From Bradyrhizobium huanghuaihaiense (GTDB lineage: Bacteria > Pseudomonadota > Alphaproteobacteria > Rhizobiales > Xanthobacteraceae), in assembly GCF_007830635.1 (NCBI RefSeq), contig NZ_VLLA01000025.1:53450-117449 (forward strand): a stretch of 64,000 nucleotides of DNA. The letters are read 5' to 3'. Below, one piece after another: positions 44,101-52,306 of this stretch (position 1 is the stretch's first letter; each line of letters starts with the position of its first letter). A program made the translations under genes and the position numbers. Below the pieces are notes generated by a model, which saw nothing but the letters and a program-made list of their open reading frames with translations, was not told the origin of the DNA and made no database searches.

Positions 44101-46302
44101 CCGCTCATGAAGGAGCAGCGGCCGCACGTTTTGCGAAGACTGTCCGATACGATCTATGCCTCGCCGGCACTGGGTTGGCCGCTGGTTACCCGTGCCGATG
44201 ACACCGCGAAAGCGCAGGTCAGTCTTGGCGAGGAAGAAGTTCGCCGCAACGAGCAGCACGCCTGGGCGGGGCGCGTGCGGGGCTTGGCATGGCCAGCAAT
44301 CGCATGGAACCGCAGCGCGATTGCGGATGACGAGATCCAGCACGACCCGACCGGCGCTCCTGACCAGACTGTTGAAGGCGGCTATCTCCCGGCCGATGCC
44401 GCAGAAATGCGCGAGAGCGCCTTCATCACGGCCGGACAACGGGTTGCATTCCGTCGCCGTGCCGCAAAGAGTCTGCGCGCCCCACCCGACCGGCATTCCG
44501 TGCTGGCTCCTCCGCGAGCCCGCGCGCCGACCATTGACGCGATCGCCGCGGCGTTCGGTCAGGCTCGAAATCCGCTGCCTGAAGCCGCCAAATCGGCGGA
44601 CCGTGCCGGTCTCGCGCCGATGCTTCCGGGCGCGATCGAAGCCACTGTCACCGGACAACGGCCTGGTGTCATGCTCTCGCAGTTTGAGGGCGTACTGCTG
44701 ACATCGTTCATGGTGCCGTTCGACAAGGATTTCAGCCGGTTCGGTCGCCCGGCCTGGCGTGGACCCCTAACCCTACGCCAGGTTCGAGCCCCGCGATCAT
44801 CGGCGCTCCCCGAAATCTCCGACCTGGCGATCCGGCGCAAGACTTACCTCTCGATGGACGAGATCGATGGCGCGAAGAATCTGAAAACCTTCAAGGTTGT
44901 CGCGGGGCCGGCGCAAGTCGTACGCTTCGATCGCCACCTGACAGGCGATACGCGGAGCCCACATGCCGTGACGATCCGCGTGGAGAATCCAGATCACGGG
45001 CGTCTTTCGGCCGATTGGGACGGAAGACTCCGCCTGATCGCAACCGTGCCAACTGATCTGACCGGGCCCGATCCCGCCGCTCACGTCGCACTGGCACGGA
45101 TCGGCCTCCTGCCTTCACAGACCGAGAAGCGGCGTCCACGGGTTGAGCTCAGGGTTGGGGACATCATTGTCGTATTCACCCAAATGATTTGGGCACCGCT
45201 TCCTTCAAGCGGACCCAGACCAACACGCTTGATGATCGATTTCATCGTCGAGGGACCGGCGCGTGACGCGGCGCAGGCAGCCGTCGCGCAGGCGCTTCGC
45301 GATTCCTCGGCAGACACACCGGTACGGATAACGATCCGCGGCACGCGGCCCAATCAGGCGAATGAAGGCGATCCGTCGATAAATGGATCCGGCTCTGCAC
45401 AGCTTGAAACCGGAACCGTCAATCAGCTTCTGCCCGGTCCGCCGCATGTTCTGGTTTTCGACCTGCCGCACATCCCGAGCCGGCAGCGATGGCTGCCAGT
45501 CAAGACGTTCACGCTGGCGTTCGGCGATCCGGCCTATGATCGCGAACTCGGCGGCCCAACGTCCAGCAATCAGGTCGGTATCGGAGACGTACCGCACGTC
45601 CTTGCGGTCGATCGGGCCGAATATGATCCTGCCGCGACGATCCATTTGGCGTTCTGGAAGCGGCAAAAAGGCCTCAACACGAAGGTCGAAAAGCCTGCGG
45701 GCTCCTGGGCGTTGATCGTTCAGGTCGTGCCGGGCGACGGCGGACCGTCGCGATCACTGCAAATCGCGGCGACCGAGGCCAAACCCTCGAACCCCAAATT
45801 CCCTGGTTCGCGTTATGTCGTGGAAGGTTGCGAAATCTATGCGATTCCGCTCTCCGCGCTGCGAGAGCCCGTTGATCCGAAAAGCCCGTCGGCCGACGTG
45901 CCCGCAAAATTGAAGGCGGGTGACCGGTTGCAGGTCACGGTGAACAACGAAGCAGCCGACAAAGAACAACTGACACTTAATGTCGGCGTCATTGCCCAAC
46001 CGGTGCTACCACCGCCGGCCGCCACGTATGGGCTCGCAACCCTGCAACGTGTGGACGCTGCCGTCGGCACAACGCTGTTTGCGACGGCGCCACTGCCCCA
46101 AGCGATCGAGTATCCCGATCTGCTCAGCGACTTGGTCGCAGGTCACGTTCGCCGGCGCGGAATGTTTCTCTGGCCGTTTGCCGGCAACGGACCGGCAGGA
46201 GCGGATTCGGGTCACGCGTTCGGATTTCTCGTCAAGGTGGATCGAACAGGCGGCGGCCAGCTGCCTTCGGCCAAGGCTGACTTCGAGAAATCCGAGAGCT
46301 GA
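38170..46302 (+). CDS. Giant protein 2, 2,710 aa, unknown family
   Basis: An intact 8.1-kb frame whose ATG lies two bases after the stop of giant 1, a strong sign of translational coupling and of paired function. No signal peptide or clear TM segment. The sequence is beta-rich with many Pro/Trp-containing loops (WRWPWPPQRAVAPG, LPPLAWPLQVKGEP) similar in feel to giant 1, but I see no shared long motif. It includes charged linkers (for example near residue 790-830, SKAPEPKVPISGDAKSQ) that suggest several domains. The C-terminus is short and charged (PSAKADFEKSES). Size, intactness and coupling argue for a large heteromeric assembly with giant 1; this is inference. Confidence 0.85.
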   Translation: MAGRMTAFRRVGIDGPDYGSNGALWQAWLDLGSQPKAADQPPRNSSIRVILQAARADQVPIQDQADVLFQEPMLLAMAATTVDFRNDPGSAPSITIGRAQFTPLALADLSPLPAAAGVAGPPPRPSRYSDLRVAPKTAWPPRPDGFVKIDNVFELAAPQLRATRGRIPVACALDAEPKPSVGYALTKQLSIEWATPGDYIRIFGGLFIRRRKTAKPIPGHTKVSDAITFDLTPDGVEFDVLAPNPFGTSNGDRLPLRLRLVPVEIGNGLTGLQLDLIDPVSDSASLIKLKAGLNWMSRDLTDRGGCISLQVDTSALPPLAWPLQVKGEPAAPVWVCDNPAAVPGADLIPSIRMLEDAVAARLLTREDYGGGEPGVAELTGHRATLSARRGTDPVVLTITSQAERPAALEEAATASPTILLTWSEAAKPPFNPDKIEVKPFSGIVDASPLAARLGEVWAVSGAIASGTRPPYAFIALERGWVQMPLPPAPKPDDPPPVKLLAAGSAFRGFLRVAVDAGGSTARADDPTLPGLEIVGAQSVNATVIWKKPLDTALPRSIAVAVNAAAGTLEGVLWAGEASPSPTEILPPLDAGPASLTSAPIAFGVSGPTNWQVQVAGFREKGVGSISFRLPLFPSAVDPLLVWQPHQTLALVSSVSMTRTAESAKRPSATRELVPAEVIGSPTTPLTLTFATDTDGNALRLPYIDTLPLNTTAYGDGRWRWPWPPQRAVAPGPYPSSPEESAGVALASLTLPGIEFTPSADAATPVSSSQMRVSLRYDLPVLDELFADSKAPEPKVPISGDAKSQAGSSDAAPESPKRIDTPPTALDLARLSGVWFENARRLARARTEGDRVVLRELQDQDHKPVVELWHRLSGVTDGIVRGIAEPYVWKPPTFGFSALPPAPNVDVHLGAYILGNTWQYGPAALAGLPDTNFTIPTTGNELKPSTAPGPGQIEVKGFAASSFPVAFTSPGSATPVTQPNHLQDARGLSLALVPDLTSPLQTSRTAALRAAPDDLALVLATLRKPVKVMVGDVGCSFWFRDLPLKTDAGQLTFDTSGGLETGLGPDPAAINRNRVTRTVYEWGFFGPQEERPPGGKSWNQKKPKRGRFEFDLAGPLSARPLRLLSVDIASAGGVLQFELLASVQYKSPPSDDNDTAPFAAEAIYATGNLVRLTFGPGSMPDGSLALTKMIRIEIKDPSDPTMVSDPFVPPSKVDPKPGDKPKSVSLVSDVEVHHGPNQAASKTSKTRLSLDFHFTRDVQNSKPDIASANLRVRLFGQDCNLDTTDAGFNPPGLTASFSASPVEGILNLKKMELIWPERGGPMLYLADGDLTVPLRNANSPPVFKRNFTNGTLQWLGLGSRPADGAESIDHETGVVTIEVKDKIAGPVDGQQPPMLFRGFHLPAGTLQGVVAVVFPKGHAVEGQKWPTWPTPALGSALVEFAFDADTSTSPQRITAIRHRHSGAAAVDGNPVRWTSRLLFDAAFAAPGLDISSVSWPVGYATPSRVTFDPDSSVPGDWPATLTMRGSGDPLAKLMLAHKVQPRLCAHELPTDILVANGNAVLLGRSWSFRAVVDHTLTPVKGAWPGAPATLANTPLIWTSIDEVIMFDMHGLIAAANLQPDPARDRYAFLARYKDSALDADVRIAGVVRRALADAGFPVEYVMQALKGTVAPDSLVLTGAALTEVVTSLETPNRGVVLVPQWILPWSPLSSSPGGDANGEAALGALKACPQTHTDNGDRVYNIALYDATAGTPRSLEGPPPSSCAVQDGTQSLLETLMSSIVGGGKARAMVAVDQAMLVPKTAAVPPLSRPLFPRTLLALSAVAEAYGKALSSNPVPPFVRRISCLTAREVPLDGVRASGEVRFTVTAWPPNSPPLDPAAPAVTLIVTDAASVQNDFLPAALAATLVDSASNQVVLDGKQRADASMRAFGLSANPRVLILASVDSSYLTIHDPKSSRDPDSPSRIPPPHVSWLVTQPAMPLMKEQRPHVLRRLSDTIYASPALGWPLVTRADDTAKAQVSLGEEEVRRNEQHAWAGRVRGLAWPAIAWNRSAIADDEIQHDPTGAPDQTVEGGYLPADAAEMRESAFITAGQRVAFRRRAAKSLRAPPDRHSVLAPPRARAPTIDAIAAAFGQARNPLPEAAKSADRAGLAPMLPGAIEATVTGQRPGVMLSQFEGVLLTSFMVPFDKDFSRFGRPAWRGPLTLRQVRAPRSSALPEISDLAIRRKTYLSMDEIDGAKNLKTFKVVAGPAQVVRFDRHLTGDTRSPHAVTIRVENPDHGRLSADWDGRLRLIATVPTDLTGPDPAAHVALARIGLLPSQTEKRRPRVELRVGDIIVVFTQMIWAPLPSSGPRPTRLMIDFIVEGPARDAAQAAVAQALRDSSADTPVRITIRGTRPNQANEGDPSINGSGSAQLETGTVNQLLPGPPHVLVFDLPHIPSRQRWLPVKTFTLAFGDPAYDRELGGPTSSNQVGIGDVPHVLAVDRAEYDPAATIHLAFWKRQKGLNTKVEKPAGSWALIVQVVPGDGGPSRSLQIAATEAKPSNPKFPGSRYVVEGCEIYAIPLSALREPVDPKSPSADVPAKLKAGDRLQVTVNNEAADKEQLTLNVGVIAQPVLPPPAATYGLATLQRVDAAVGTTLFATAPLPQAIEYPDLLSDLVAGHVRRRGMFLWPFAGNGPAGADSGHAFGFLVKVDRTGGGQLPSAKADFEKSES

Positions 46303-46420
46303 TCGGAAGGATGGCCGGCGTGCCGATTCGAATACCATCGCATGCCTGCGTACGTCTTCTACGTCGTCGTAAATGACATTGCTTCGATCTGTTTTTTAAC
46401 TGAGCACATAACGAGGTAAA

Positions 46421-47032
46421 ATGACATACGATCGTACCAAGGCGCTCGCGTACGCCCGCAAGTATTGGACGAAGTCATGCTCTGATGGATACATCGGCGT
46501 TCGCGAAGCAACTCCTTACGTTAAGGTTCCGAACGGGACCATCTTCGTCCGCACTGACACTAACGAAACAGCGCGCCGACCAGATGGGATGGAGATCGAC
46601 AATGTCGATGATTGCGCCCACTTTCTCTCATGCTGCCTTGGACATGAGGCAAACGAGGCCGGCGGCGGACTGCCAATACGCCGGGATTTCCCGTCTGCGA
46701 TCTATGGGGTCATCAGCGCCCGTCGATTGTTCAGCACACTGACCGAGGACGGATTGATCGAAACAATACTCGAAAAGGCAAATCACACGCAAACTGCGAA
46801 CAAGCTTTCTCAACTCGCCGCCGGAGATTTGATCTTTTATTGGGATCCATCGGCGAATGCATATGGTCATTCCGCGATGTATCTCGCTGATGCAAAGAAA
46901 CGAATTGCATGTCATACGCGATGCCGATGCGATCAAACCAACGAAACCGGCCAGGAATGGGATAGCGTCGCTATTACCAATGTCAGCTACACGCTAGCGC
47001 GAGTGCGTGACACGGCGCCTCTGGTTGCATAG
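46421..47032 (+). CDS. Amidase_6 / NlpC-P60-like Cys-His amidase
   Basis: A 203-aa protein starting MTYDRTKALAYARKYWTKSC, the Y-R-x2-A-x2-YA-x3-W opening of the putative amidase domain Amidase_6. The catalytic Cys is C65 in NVDDCAHFLSCCLG, and the His is H150 in NAYGHSAMYLAD. The fold is shared with peptidoglycan endopeptidases and amidases. It has no signal peptide, so it would need another route to reach the wall, as type VI-type amidase effectors do. A GAGGT ribosome site precedes the ATG. It follows giant 2 on the same strand after 118 bp, and the next gene encodes an exported Cys-rich protein, an arrangement like effector and periplasmic immunity protein. Confidence 0.7.
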   Translation: MTYDRTKALAYARKYWTKSCSDGYIGVREATPYVKVPNGTIFVRTDTNETARRPDGMEIDNVDDCAHFLSCCLGHEANEAGGGLPIRRDFPSAIYGVISARRLFSTLTEDGLIETILEKANHTQTANKLSQLAAGDLIFYWDPSANAYGHSAMYLADAKKRIACHTRCRCDQTNETGQEWDSVAITNVSYTLARVRDTAPLVA

Positions 47033-47198
47033 CGTTCCGTAGACCGGCTGCCCTCGGTTCACTCGTAGCGCCCGCAGGCTCCGGAATACGATAAGCATGT
47101 GTTCAGCAGAGGGCGTGCATGATAAGGTCCACAACTACCGCGATGGCCGTTGGTCGGGTAGGACTGGCCGGCTTTCGTCGGAGATCCGGGGATAGACA

Positions 47199-47939
47199 AT
47201 GGGACGGCTACGAATTCTCGCGCTTCTTCCAGTTGTGTATTGCTCATCAATCGTTTCGCTCCGCGCGCAGGACGAGCAATGCCGAACGAGCCCAGAACCG
47301 CAGTGCCAGTGTGCGTGCCGTGAGGTACGGTCGATCGCATCGTTCGCGCCGCGAGGGACGTGCCGGATCATCGAACCGGGCGGCGGCGCATGCCAGCTTC
47401 GCTGGTTCGATGCTGCGCGCGGCAACGACGAAAAGCTCACTGATCCGAATCGAGCCGGGGCAACGCAGCGTCAATTTCTGGATCGCGTGCGCAGCGGCAG
47501 CCTGTCGGTCAGAACAAGGGACACAGCATATCTCCGCGTCGATTTTCTTGAAGAGAAAGTGAAGAGCAGCGACATCAAATTGCCGCCTGAGCCAACGCCC
47601 TTGGAGACAGCCGCCGCCTATCTCGCCATCGATCCGAACAAGCTCGAGCCAGAACCGCTCCTCATCAGCCTTCTGATCTTGTTGGGACCAGCCGTGTCGG
47701 GCCAGGCAGGCGACGCCGTGGCAGCGGCGCTGGTGGACTACCTTGCCAACAACCCCAAGATGATTCTTGCCCGCTTTCAGGCCGAAAAACCAGAGGTCAT
47801 TTCGGACAAGGCTGGTTCCTTTGAGTTCGTCGACATGAGCGCACGCGGCTGTCTCGAGTTAGTGGTCCGCGGCGAGAAACCCGTCACGTTAATGGTCAAG
47901 TCTCCCAGAGCCGTAGGACGCACCCGATGCCGCGAATAG
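47199..47939 (+). CDS. Exported Cys-rich protein, possible immunity or partner protein
   Basis: A 246-aa protein with a signal peptide (LRILALLPVVYCSSIVSLRA before QDEQ). The mature N-terminus is Cys-rich (EQCRTSPEPQCQCACREVRS), implying periplasmic disulfides. The middle has a hydrophobic helix (LLISLLILLGPAVSG). No known family. GGAGATCCGGGGATA precedes the ATG. Its end overlaps the next gene by 13 bp, so the two are coupled. A role as periplasmic immunity to the preceding amidase, or as foldase/partner of the following hydrolase, would fit; neither is shown. Confidence 0.55.
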   Translation: MGRLRILALLPVVYCSSIVSLRAQDEQCRTSPEPQCQCACREVRSIASFAPRGTCRIIEPGGGACQLRWFDAARGNDEKLTDPNRAGATQRQFLDRVRSGSLSVRTRDTAYLRVDFLEEKVKSSDIKLPPEPTPLETAAAYLAIDPNKLEPEPLLISLLILLGPAVSGQAGDAVAAALVDYLANNPKMILARFQAEKPEVISDKAGSFEFVDMSARGCLELVVRGEKPVTLMVKSPRAVGRTRCRE

Positions 47940-49267
47940 GGTTCCTGGTCTTCATGCTTCTCCTCACCTCGATAGGCTCCGCGGCCGCGATCGGGGTCGA
48001 AACCATTCGTAAACATCCTCAAGGCGCGGATGTCGCCTTGGTCTTCGTCCATGGGCTTGGAGGCGGTCCTTGCTCGACCTTCGAAAGCAGCACCACGAAT
48101 GCCGATGCTGCCGAACGATCCTTCGAATGCCCGCGCTACGAGCCTGGGAAGCGAACGGTGAACGGAAAGCCAGCACTGAGCTGGTTCACAATTTTCGAGC
48201 GGGACCACGCGGCAGCACTGCCCGGCGGCAGGACGCTCGGCGATATCGACTTGTATACGGTTAGCTATATGGATGCGGCGCCCGCAACGATTTCTGCGAC
48301 CGAGATCGGTGAATCGCTCGTACGCAATCCGGAGTTCCTTCGGATTTTGGACGAATACAACAACGTCCTTTTTGTAGCCCATAGCATGGGCGGTATTGTT
48401 CTGAGACGCGCCATTGTCCGTCTCCAGTTGAATGGCGAGCAAGCTCGTCTCGACCGGATCGTGGGCCTCGGCCTTCTCGGGTCACCCTCTGAAGGTGCAC
48501 CGCTCGCTGATTTCGTCAAGACGTGGGGTTGTTGGATTCCAGCCATCTTGCGCAAAGTTTGCTGGGGTGAATACGTCGCGCAATGGTATGGCGCGGGCTG
48601 GCACCAGATTACGGACCTGCAAACGCTGGAAGGACACAATCATCTCCTGGCTGGGTTGCAGACGGACTGGGGCTCGGTAATCAAGGCGCGCCAGGGAAAA
48701 CCCTTTGTCGTATCGTGCGCGTACGAAACGGTCGCAGAGATCCCGGCACTCAAGTTGACTGTCGTCGAGCGCATATATACCCATACCGCCGGATGCTTCG
48801 AGCAGGAGCCAATCACTCAGAGCCACATGGCCTTGGCCAAACCGATCGACATTGAAGACAACCGGCATCAGTGGTTACGCCGAACAATCGTTGAGGCGCT
48901 CCAGCGTGTCGAGAACTTCAAACTGCGCAACTGGTCGCAGAACGACCCTCTCGGTGCGCTCATCGACCAGATCAATCTCGAGGCCGGACAGCCGCGTCCG
49001 TCAGGTGCCTTGGGAGAAACCGTGCGGGTGCGGCCCGAATCCGAGGCAGAAGTCAATGCGCTTCGCCTGAAACCGGACAACCGCGACTATGGCGGTCCGA
49101 CGTGGGGAGCCCTTTTGAAGTCAATCGCCCGTTATAATTCCTGTTTGAAGGTGCAGTCCGACCGTCAGCGACGAGAGCACGAGGTATGGACCAAAGGCGC
49201 AATGGCGTGCCCGAACTCAATCGAAGCAAAGCGCATCTACGCTTGCGATCTACGCTTTTGTTCTTGA
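47927..49267 (+). CDS. Exported alpha/beta hydrolase (lipase/esterase-like)
   Basis: A 446-aa protein with a signal peptide (IGFLVFMLLLTSIGSAAA) and an alpha/beta-hydrolase domain: oxyanion motif VFVHGLGG (about 40-46) and nucleophile elbow VAHSMGG with Ser153. The domain resembles PGAP1/DUF676-type serine esterases and phospholipases. Acid and His candidates lie further on (a TDLQTLEGHNHL stretch and QSHMALAKP), but I cannot assign them. The last about 130 residues form a separate Cys-containing region. It overlaps the Cys-rich gene upstream. Substrate unknown; membrane lipids or lipoproteins are plausible because it is exported. Confidence 0.75.
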   Translation: MPRIGFLVFMLLLTSIGSAAAIGVETIRKHPQGADVALVFVHGLGGGPCSTFESSTTNADAAERSFECPRYEPGKRTVNGKPALSWFTIFERDHAAALPGGRTLGDIDLYTVSYMDAAPATISATEIGESLVRNPEFLRILDEYNNVLFVAHSMGGIVLRRAIVRLQLNGEQARLDRIVGLGLLGSPSEGAPLADFVKTWGCWIPAILRKVCWGEYVAQWYGAGWHQITDLQTLEGHNHLLAGLQTDWGSVIKARQGKPFVVSCAYETVAEIPALKLTVVERIYTHTAGCFEQEPITQSHMALAKPIDIEDNRHQWLRRTIVEALQRVENFKLRNWSQNDPLGALIDQINLEAGQPRPSGALGETVRVRPESEAEVNALRLKPDNRDYGGPTWGALLKSIARYNSCLKVQSDRQRREHEVWTKGAMACPNSIEAKRIYACDLRFCS

Positions 49268-49477
49268 GAACAAGCTATCTGGCACGTGCAAGCGAAGCGC
49301 TGCAAAAGCATCCCATTCTTGGCCGCGTACGAACTAGCAGGACCCGTCTGAGCGCCGCCAGCACAGACAAACCGAATTCCTGTTTCGAGTTCAGACTTTG
49401 CGCTACACCGTGGTCCATCGGCGCGCTCTGCCTGCCCATAATTGCAACGCATGAGGCAGCCGCTCCTCCGCAAACTC

Positions 49478-52306
49478 CTATTCGTTCGACTTCACTCCAT
49501 CGATCTCGAAATAGTGCTCGAGGTTAGAGACCAGATGTGGAACACGTTCGGCGGCCGCTGGTGGAGCACGCTGTACGCGGCAGCCTTCGAGGGTGAACGT
49601 CAGACTTTCATCCGCTTCGATTACGGCTGACAGCAACCGGCCTACGCAACTCAGATTCAATTGAGCCAGATCGATGCGCGGTGTCAATGCTTCGCCGTCT
49701 AGTGCTGAGTAAAGCCGAATCTTGCTACCGACCTGCGCAATTAGTATTCGGCTTCCAGATCGCGCCGTTAGCTCAGCAACTGTATCGCCTAGGTCTAGCT
49801 GTTGTACGCTCCACCGAAGAGGGATCGACGCATCCGGGAGCACCTGACGTTTTACAAACCAGCTCGAGATCGTCCCGGCGGCCTGATCAAACCAACTCGT
49901 CGGCGTTGGAACGTCGAGGGCGATTAGCGTGTCCGGCATCATGGAGAGGACGAACGCGCCGCCCGTGAACACCAACCTGGGCCGAGCCGCATCATTCTTG
50001 TTGGCCGAACCGCGTTCGTGAGTGAGCACGCCGTCATAGGGCGCTTCAAACGTGCGCCGACCAGTCAATTTCACCTCATCAGCTTCGAGGCGATAGGCGG
50101 ACACCTCTGCGGCGCCCGGATATCCTTCCACGTCGGAGATCACCATCACCGCGTGCCGTTCGCTATCGACCGCGGCGGCAAAAACAGTTCCAGGTGGAAT
50201 GTCATTGGGCGCGAGCTGCGTGCCACTCGCAAGTTCTACGATTGTAAACCCGCCTGGATTCGTCTCAGTCCTCGCGTCGCCGAGGACTGCGAGATCTCCT
50301 GCAGCGGACTTCCATATGCTGCCCCCACCTTCGGACGCAAACGGGTAGATCCCGCATCTACCGACCCGCCGCTCGTCTATCATCTCACAAATCACACGAC
50401 CGTACATCCATTGTCCGACTGCGATAGCTGTCGCTAAATATTGTTTCCCTTTGCTTCCGGAGAATATCTGAGGGCATCCCATATCTTGGATGTCTGACTT
50501 AGCCTGCTCAAGCGACGTGCTGGTCCCTTTGATGAGGCTCATGGACGTCAAGTCAAGCGACGTCATGTCTTTTACTACCCGCGTATCGGTACCCAGATTG
50601 TGGTCGGGCGTGCAGGCATCTTCGGCTGCCTCATTCTCCATTGTCGGGGCTTGCACTATCTGGAACAGTTTCTGCTCGGGAACCGATCGAGGGAATTGCA
50701 GCCTGGATATTCCGAGAACCTCTAGAGTCGTTCCGCAGTCCTGGTGTAGATCATCAGAATAGGATTTCGACGTATCCTCATGTCGCGGCACCGTGCGTCT
50801 CTCGATAGCATCCTCGAACAGGTAGCTCAGTGGTGCAATTGAGATTGTCTTTTTTGCATCGTTATCTTCATCGTCGAACCATGCCAAGTTCTGGCAGTTC
50901 GAATGAAAGCGGAGATCAATATCCTCCCTTATCGCCGATGTCCGGGCTGTTCGGCGCGCAAGGTCAATACCTACGTAGTATGTCGTACTGTCGTCTCCTT
51001 CGATTTCCCTCACGGCAAATTCGATGAGAATGCGGTTCCGGTCGGCACGCAAGGGTCGCACGACAAATTCTCGGCTCGCGCGACCATCGTGGTTGATAGG
51101 AACGCGCATCAGAACCGTGGCACGCTTTAGATCAAACACGATGAACTCGATCTGACGTTGCTGCCGCTCCTGCTCAACGACCTCGACTACTTTCTCGGTG
51201 ATAAGGACCGATACTCCAGCGTCGGAGTGTCGAAACTGAAAGAGCGGCGGCGGAACGTCGAGCCGCAGAACCCTATCCCCCTTGAGGTAGATTCCACCGG
51301 ACCACCGGAAGATGCTTCCCGCTGGAACTGTAGCAAGAACCTCGTTCGCGGTGAGCAGGCGTTGCAAGCCGAACCTCGCGACATCGGACATTCGGGCCAC
51401 GTCCCTTTCGGTAGTGAATGTCCCTGCATTGATCAGACGAGCGAGGGACGCCACGGCATCCGACACGAGCCGGTCGCTACCCACTTGTCCGGCGGCGGCC
51501 TGATATTGGCGCCGTCCCTCTTCAAGCGCCGTCTCACGTCGCGGTTGAACGTATCCGAAGAAAACTAAAATGGCGATCAGTCCAAAATACAGTCCACCCT
51601 TCAATGGATCCGCAATCCGCATGAATGCATGTAAAACGCCTTGCAGAGTCCCGCCTAGCGATAGCGCGCCGGCCGGCTTCGGAGCTTGAGCAAGAGCGGC
51701 GATGGGTACCCACCATTCGCGCATAAACGAATCCGGATCGTTCCCGACAGGGCGGAAGTAATGGCTGTGACCGCCTGCGAAGTACCTGTTGACAATGAAG
51801 TCGTCGGTGAATCCGTAGAAGCCGACCCGTCCGGCCATACCAGTTAACAGTACCAGCATTTGGCTCAGCACTAGAATTCCGTCGTTCGTTCCGCAATCAT
51901 TGACCACCAACTTCAACTTTCCAGTCGCACGCAAGCGACGCCAGTTGAAATTGGATCGAAGGACGCTTCCGGAAAGGATCAGTGCTGGGATGACAGGTAA
52001 TTCGTCAGGCTTGATGCCGCGGAGGGCGTGAGCCACAAGGTGCGTTCCGAAAGAGTGACAAACTATCGTGATCGGACTTCCTGGATTTTCCCGGATAATC
52101 TCACGAAGCCGGTTGCGGAAAGATCGGACAGCCAGCCAGCGAAAAATCGGAATCAGGAAGGCGATAACGCTAAAGTAGCCGTAACGGTACGATTTGACGT
52201 CGATGTTCGGATTTGCGTCCTGAACGAGGCTCTTAAGCCGCTCTTGCCATTCCCCAAACGTTCGAATCCCATGGACCGTTATGAGAATTGTTCGGCTCGC
52301 GGACAT
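49478..52306 (-). CDS. Alpha/beta hydrolase - TM - propeller-like protein
   Basis: A 942-aa protein with three parts. Residues 1-200 are an alpha/beta hydrolase: VHGIRTFGEW (11-20) and nucleophile elbow CHSFGTH with Ser85; His180/His182 in GGHSHYF are candidates for the base. A TM segment lies at about 237-253 (GGLYFGLIAILVFFGYV). Residues of about 330-940 are repetitive beta sequence with blade-like strands (for example GSRILIAQVGSKIRLYSALD), suggestive of a beta-propeller. No signal peptide, so the hydrolase is probably cytosolic and the propeller on the other side of the membrane. It is convergent with the exported hydrolase across 210 bp, closing the giant-gene cluster. Domain calls after the TM are tentative. 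Confidence 0.7.
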   Translation of the reverse strand: MSASRTILITVHGIRTFGEWQERLKSLVQDANPNIDVKSYRYGYFSVIAFLIPIFRWLAVRSFRNRLREIIRENPGSPITIVCHSFGTHLVAHALRGIKPDELPVIPALILSGSVLRSNFNWRRLRATGKLKLVVNDCGTNDGILVLSQMLVLLTGMAGRVGFYGFTDDFIVNRYFAGGHSHYFRPVGNDPDSFMREWWVPIAALAQAPKPAGALSLGGTLQGVLHAFMRIADPLKGGLYFGLIAILVFFGYVQPRRETALEEGRRQYQAAAGQVGSDRLVSDAVASLARLINAGTFTTERDVARMSDVARFGLQRLLTANEVLATVPAGSIFRWSGGIYLKGDRVLRLDVPPPLFQFRHSDAGVSVLITEKVVEVVEQERQQRQIEFIVFDLKRATVLMRVPINHDGRASREFVVRPLRADRNRILIEFAVREIEGDDSTTYYVGIDLARRTARTSAIREDIDLRFHSNCQNLAWFDDEDNDAKKTISIAPLSYLFEDAIERRTVPRHEDTSKSYSDDLHQDCGTTLEVLGISRLQFPRSVPEQKLFQIVQAPTMENEAAEDACTPDHNLGTDTRVVKDMTSLDLTSMSLIKGTSTSLEQAKSDIQDMGCPQIFSGSKGKQYLATAIAVGQWMYGRVICEMIDERRVGRCGIYPFASEGGGSIWKSAAGDLAVLGDARTETNPGGFTIVELASGTQLAPNDIPPGTVFAAAVDSERHAVMVISDVEGYPGAAEVSAYRLEADEVKLTGRRTFEAPYDGVLTHERGSANKNDAARPRLVFTGGAFVLSMMPDTLIALDVPTPTSWFDQAAGTISSWFVKRQVLPDASIPLRWSVQQLDLGDTVAELTARSGSRILIAQVGSKIRLYSALDGEALTPRIDLAQLNLSCVGRLLSAVIEADESLTFTLEGCRVQRAPPAAAERVPHLVSNLEHYFEIDGVKSNE

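Noticed and set aside
25841..46302. Contractile injection system or RHS toxin
   Set aside because: No sheath, tube, baseplate, AAA or YD-repeat signatures could be seen in the giants or neighbours.
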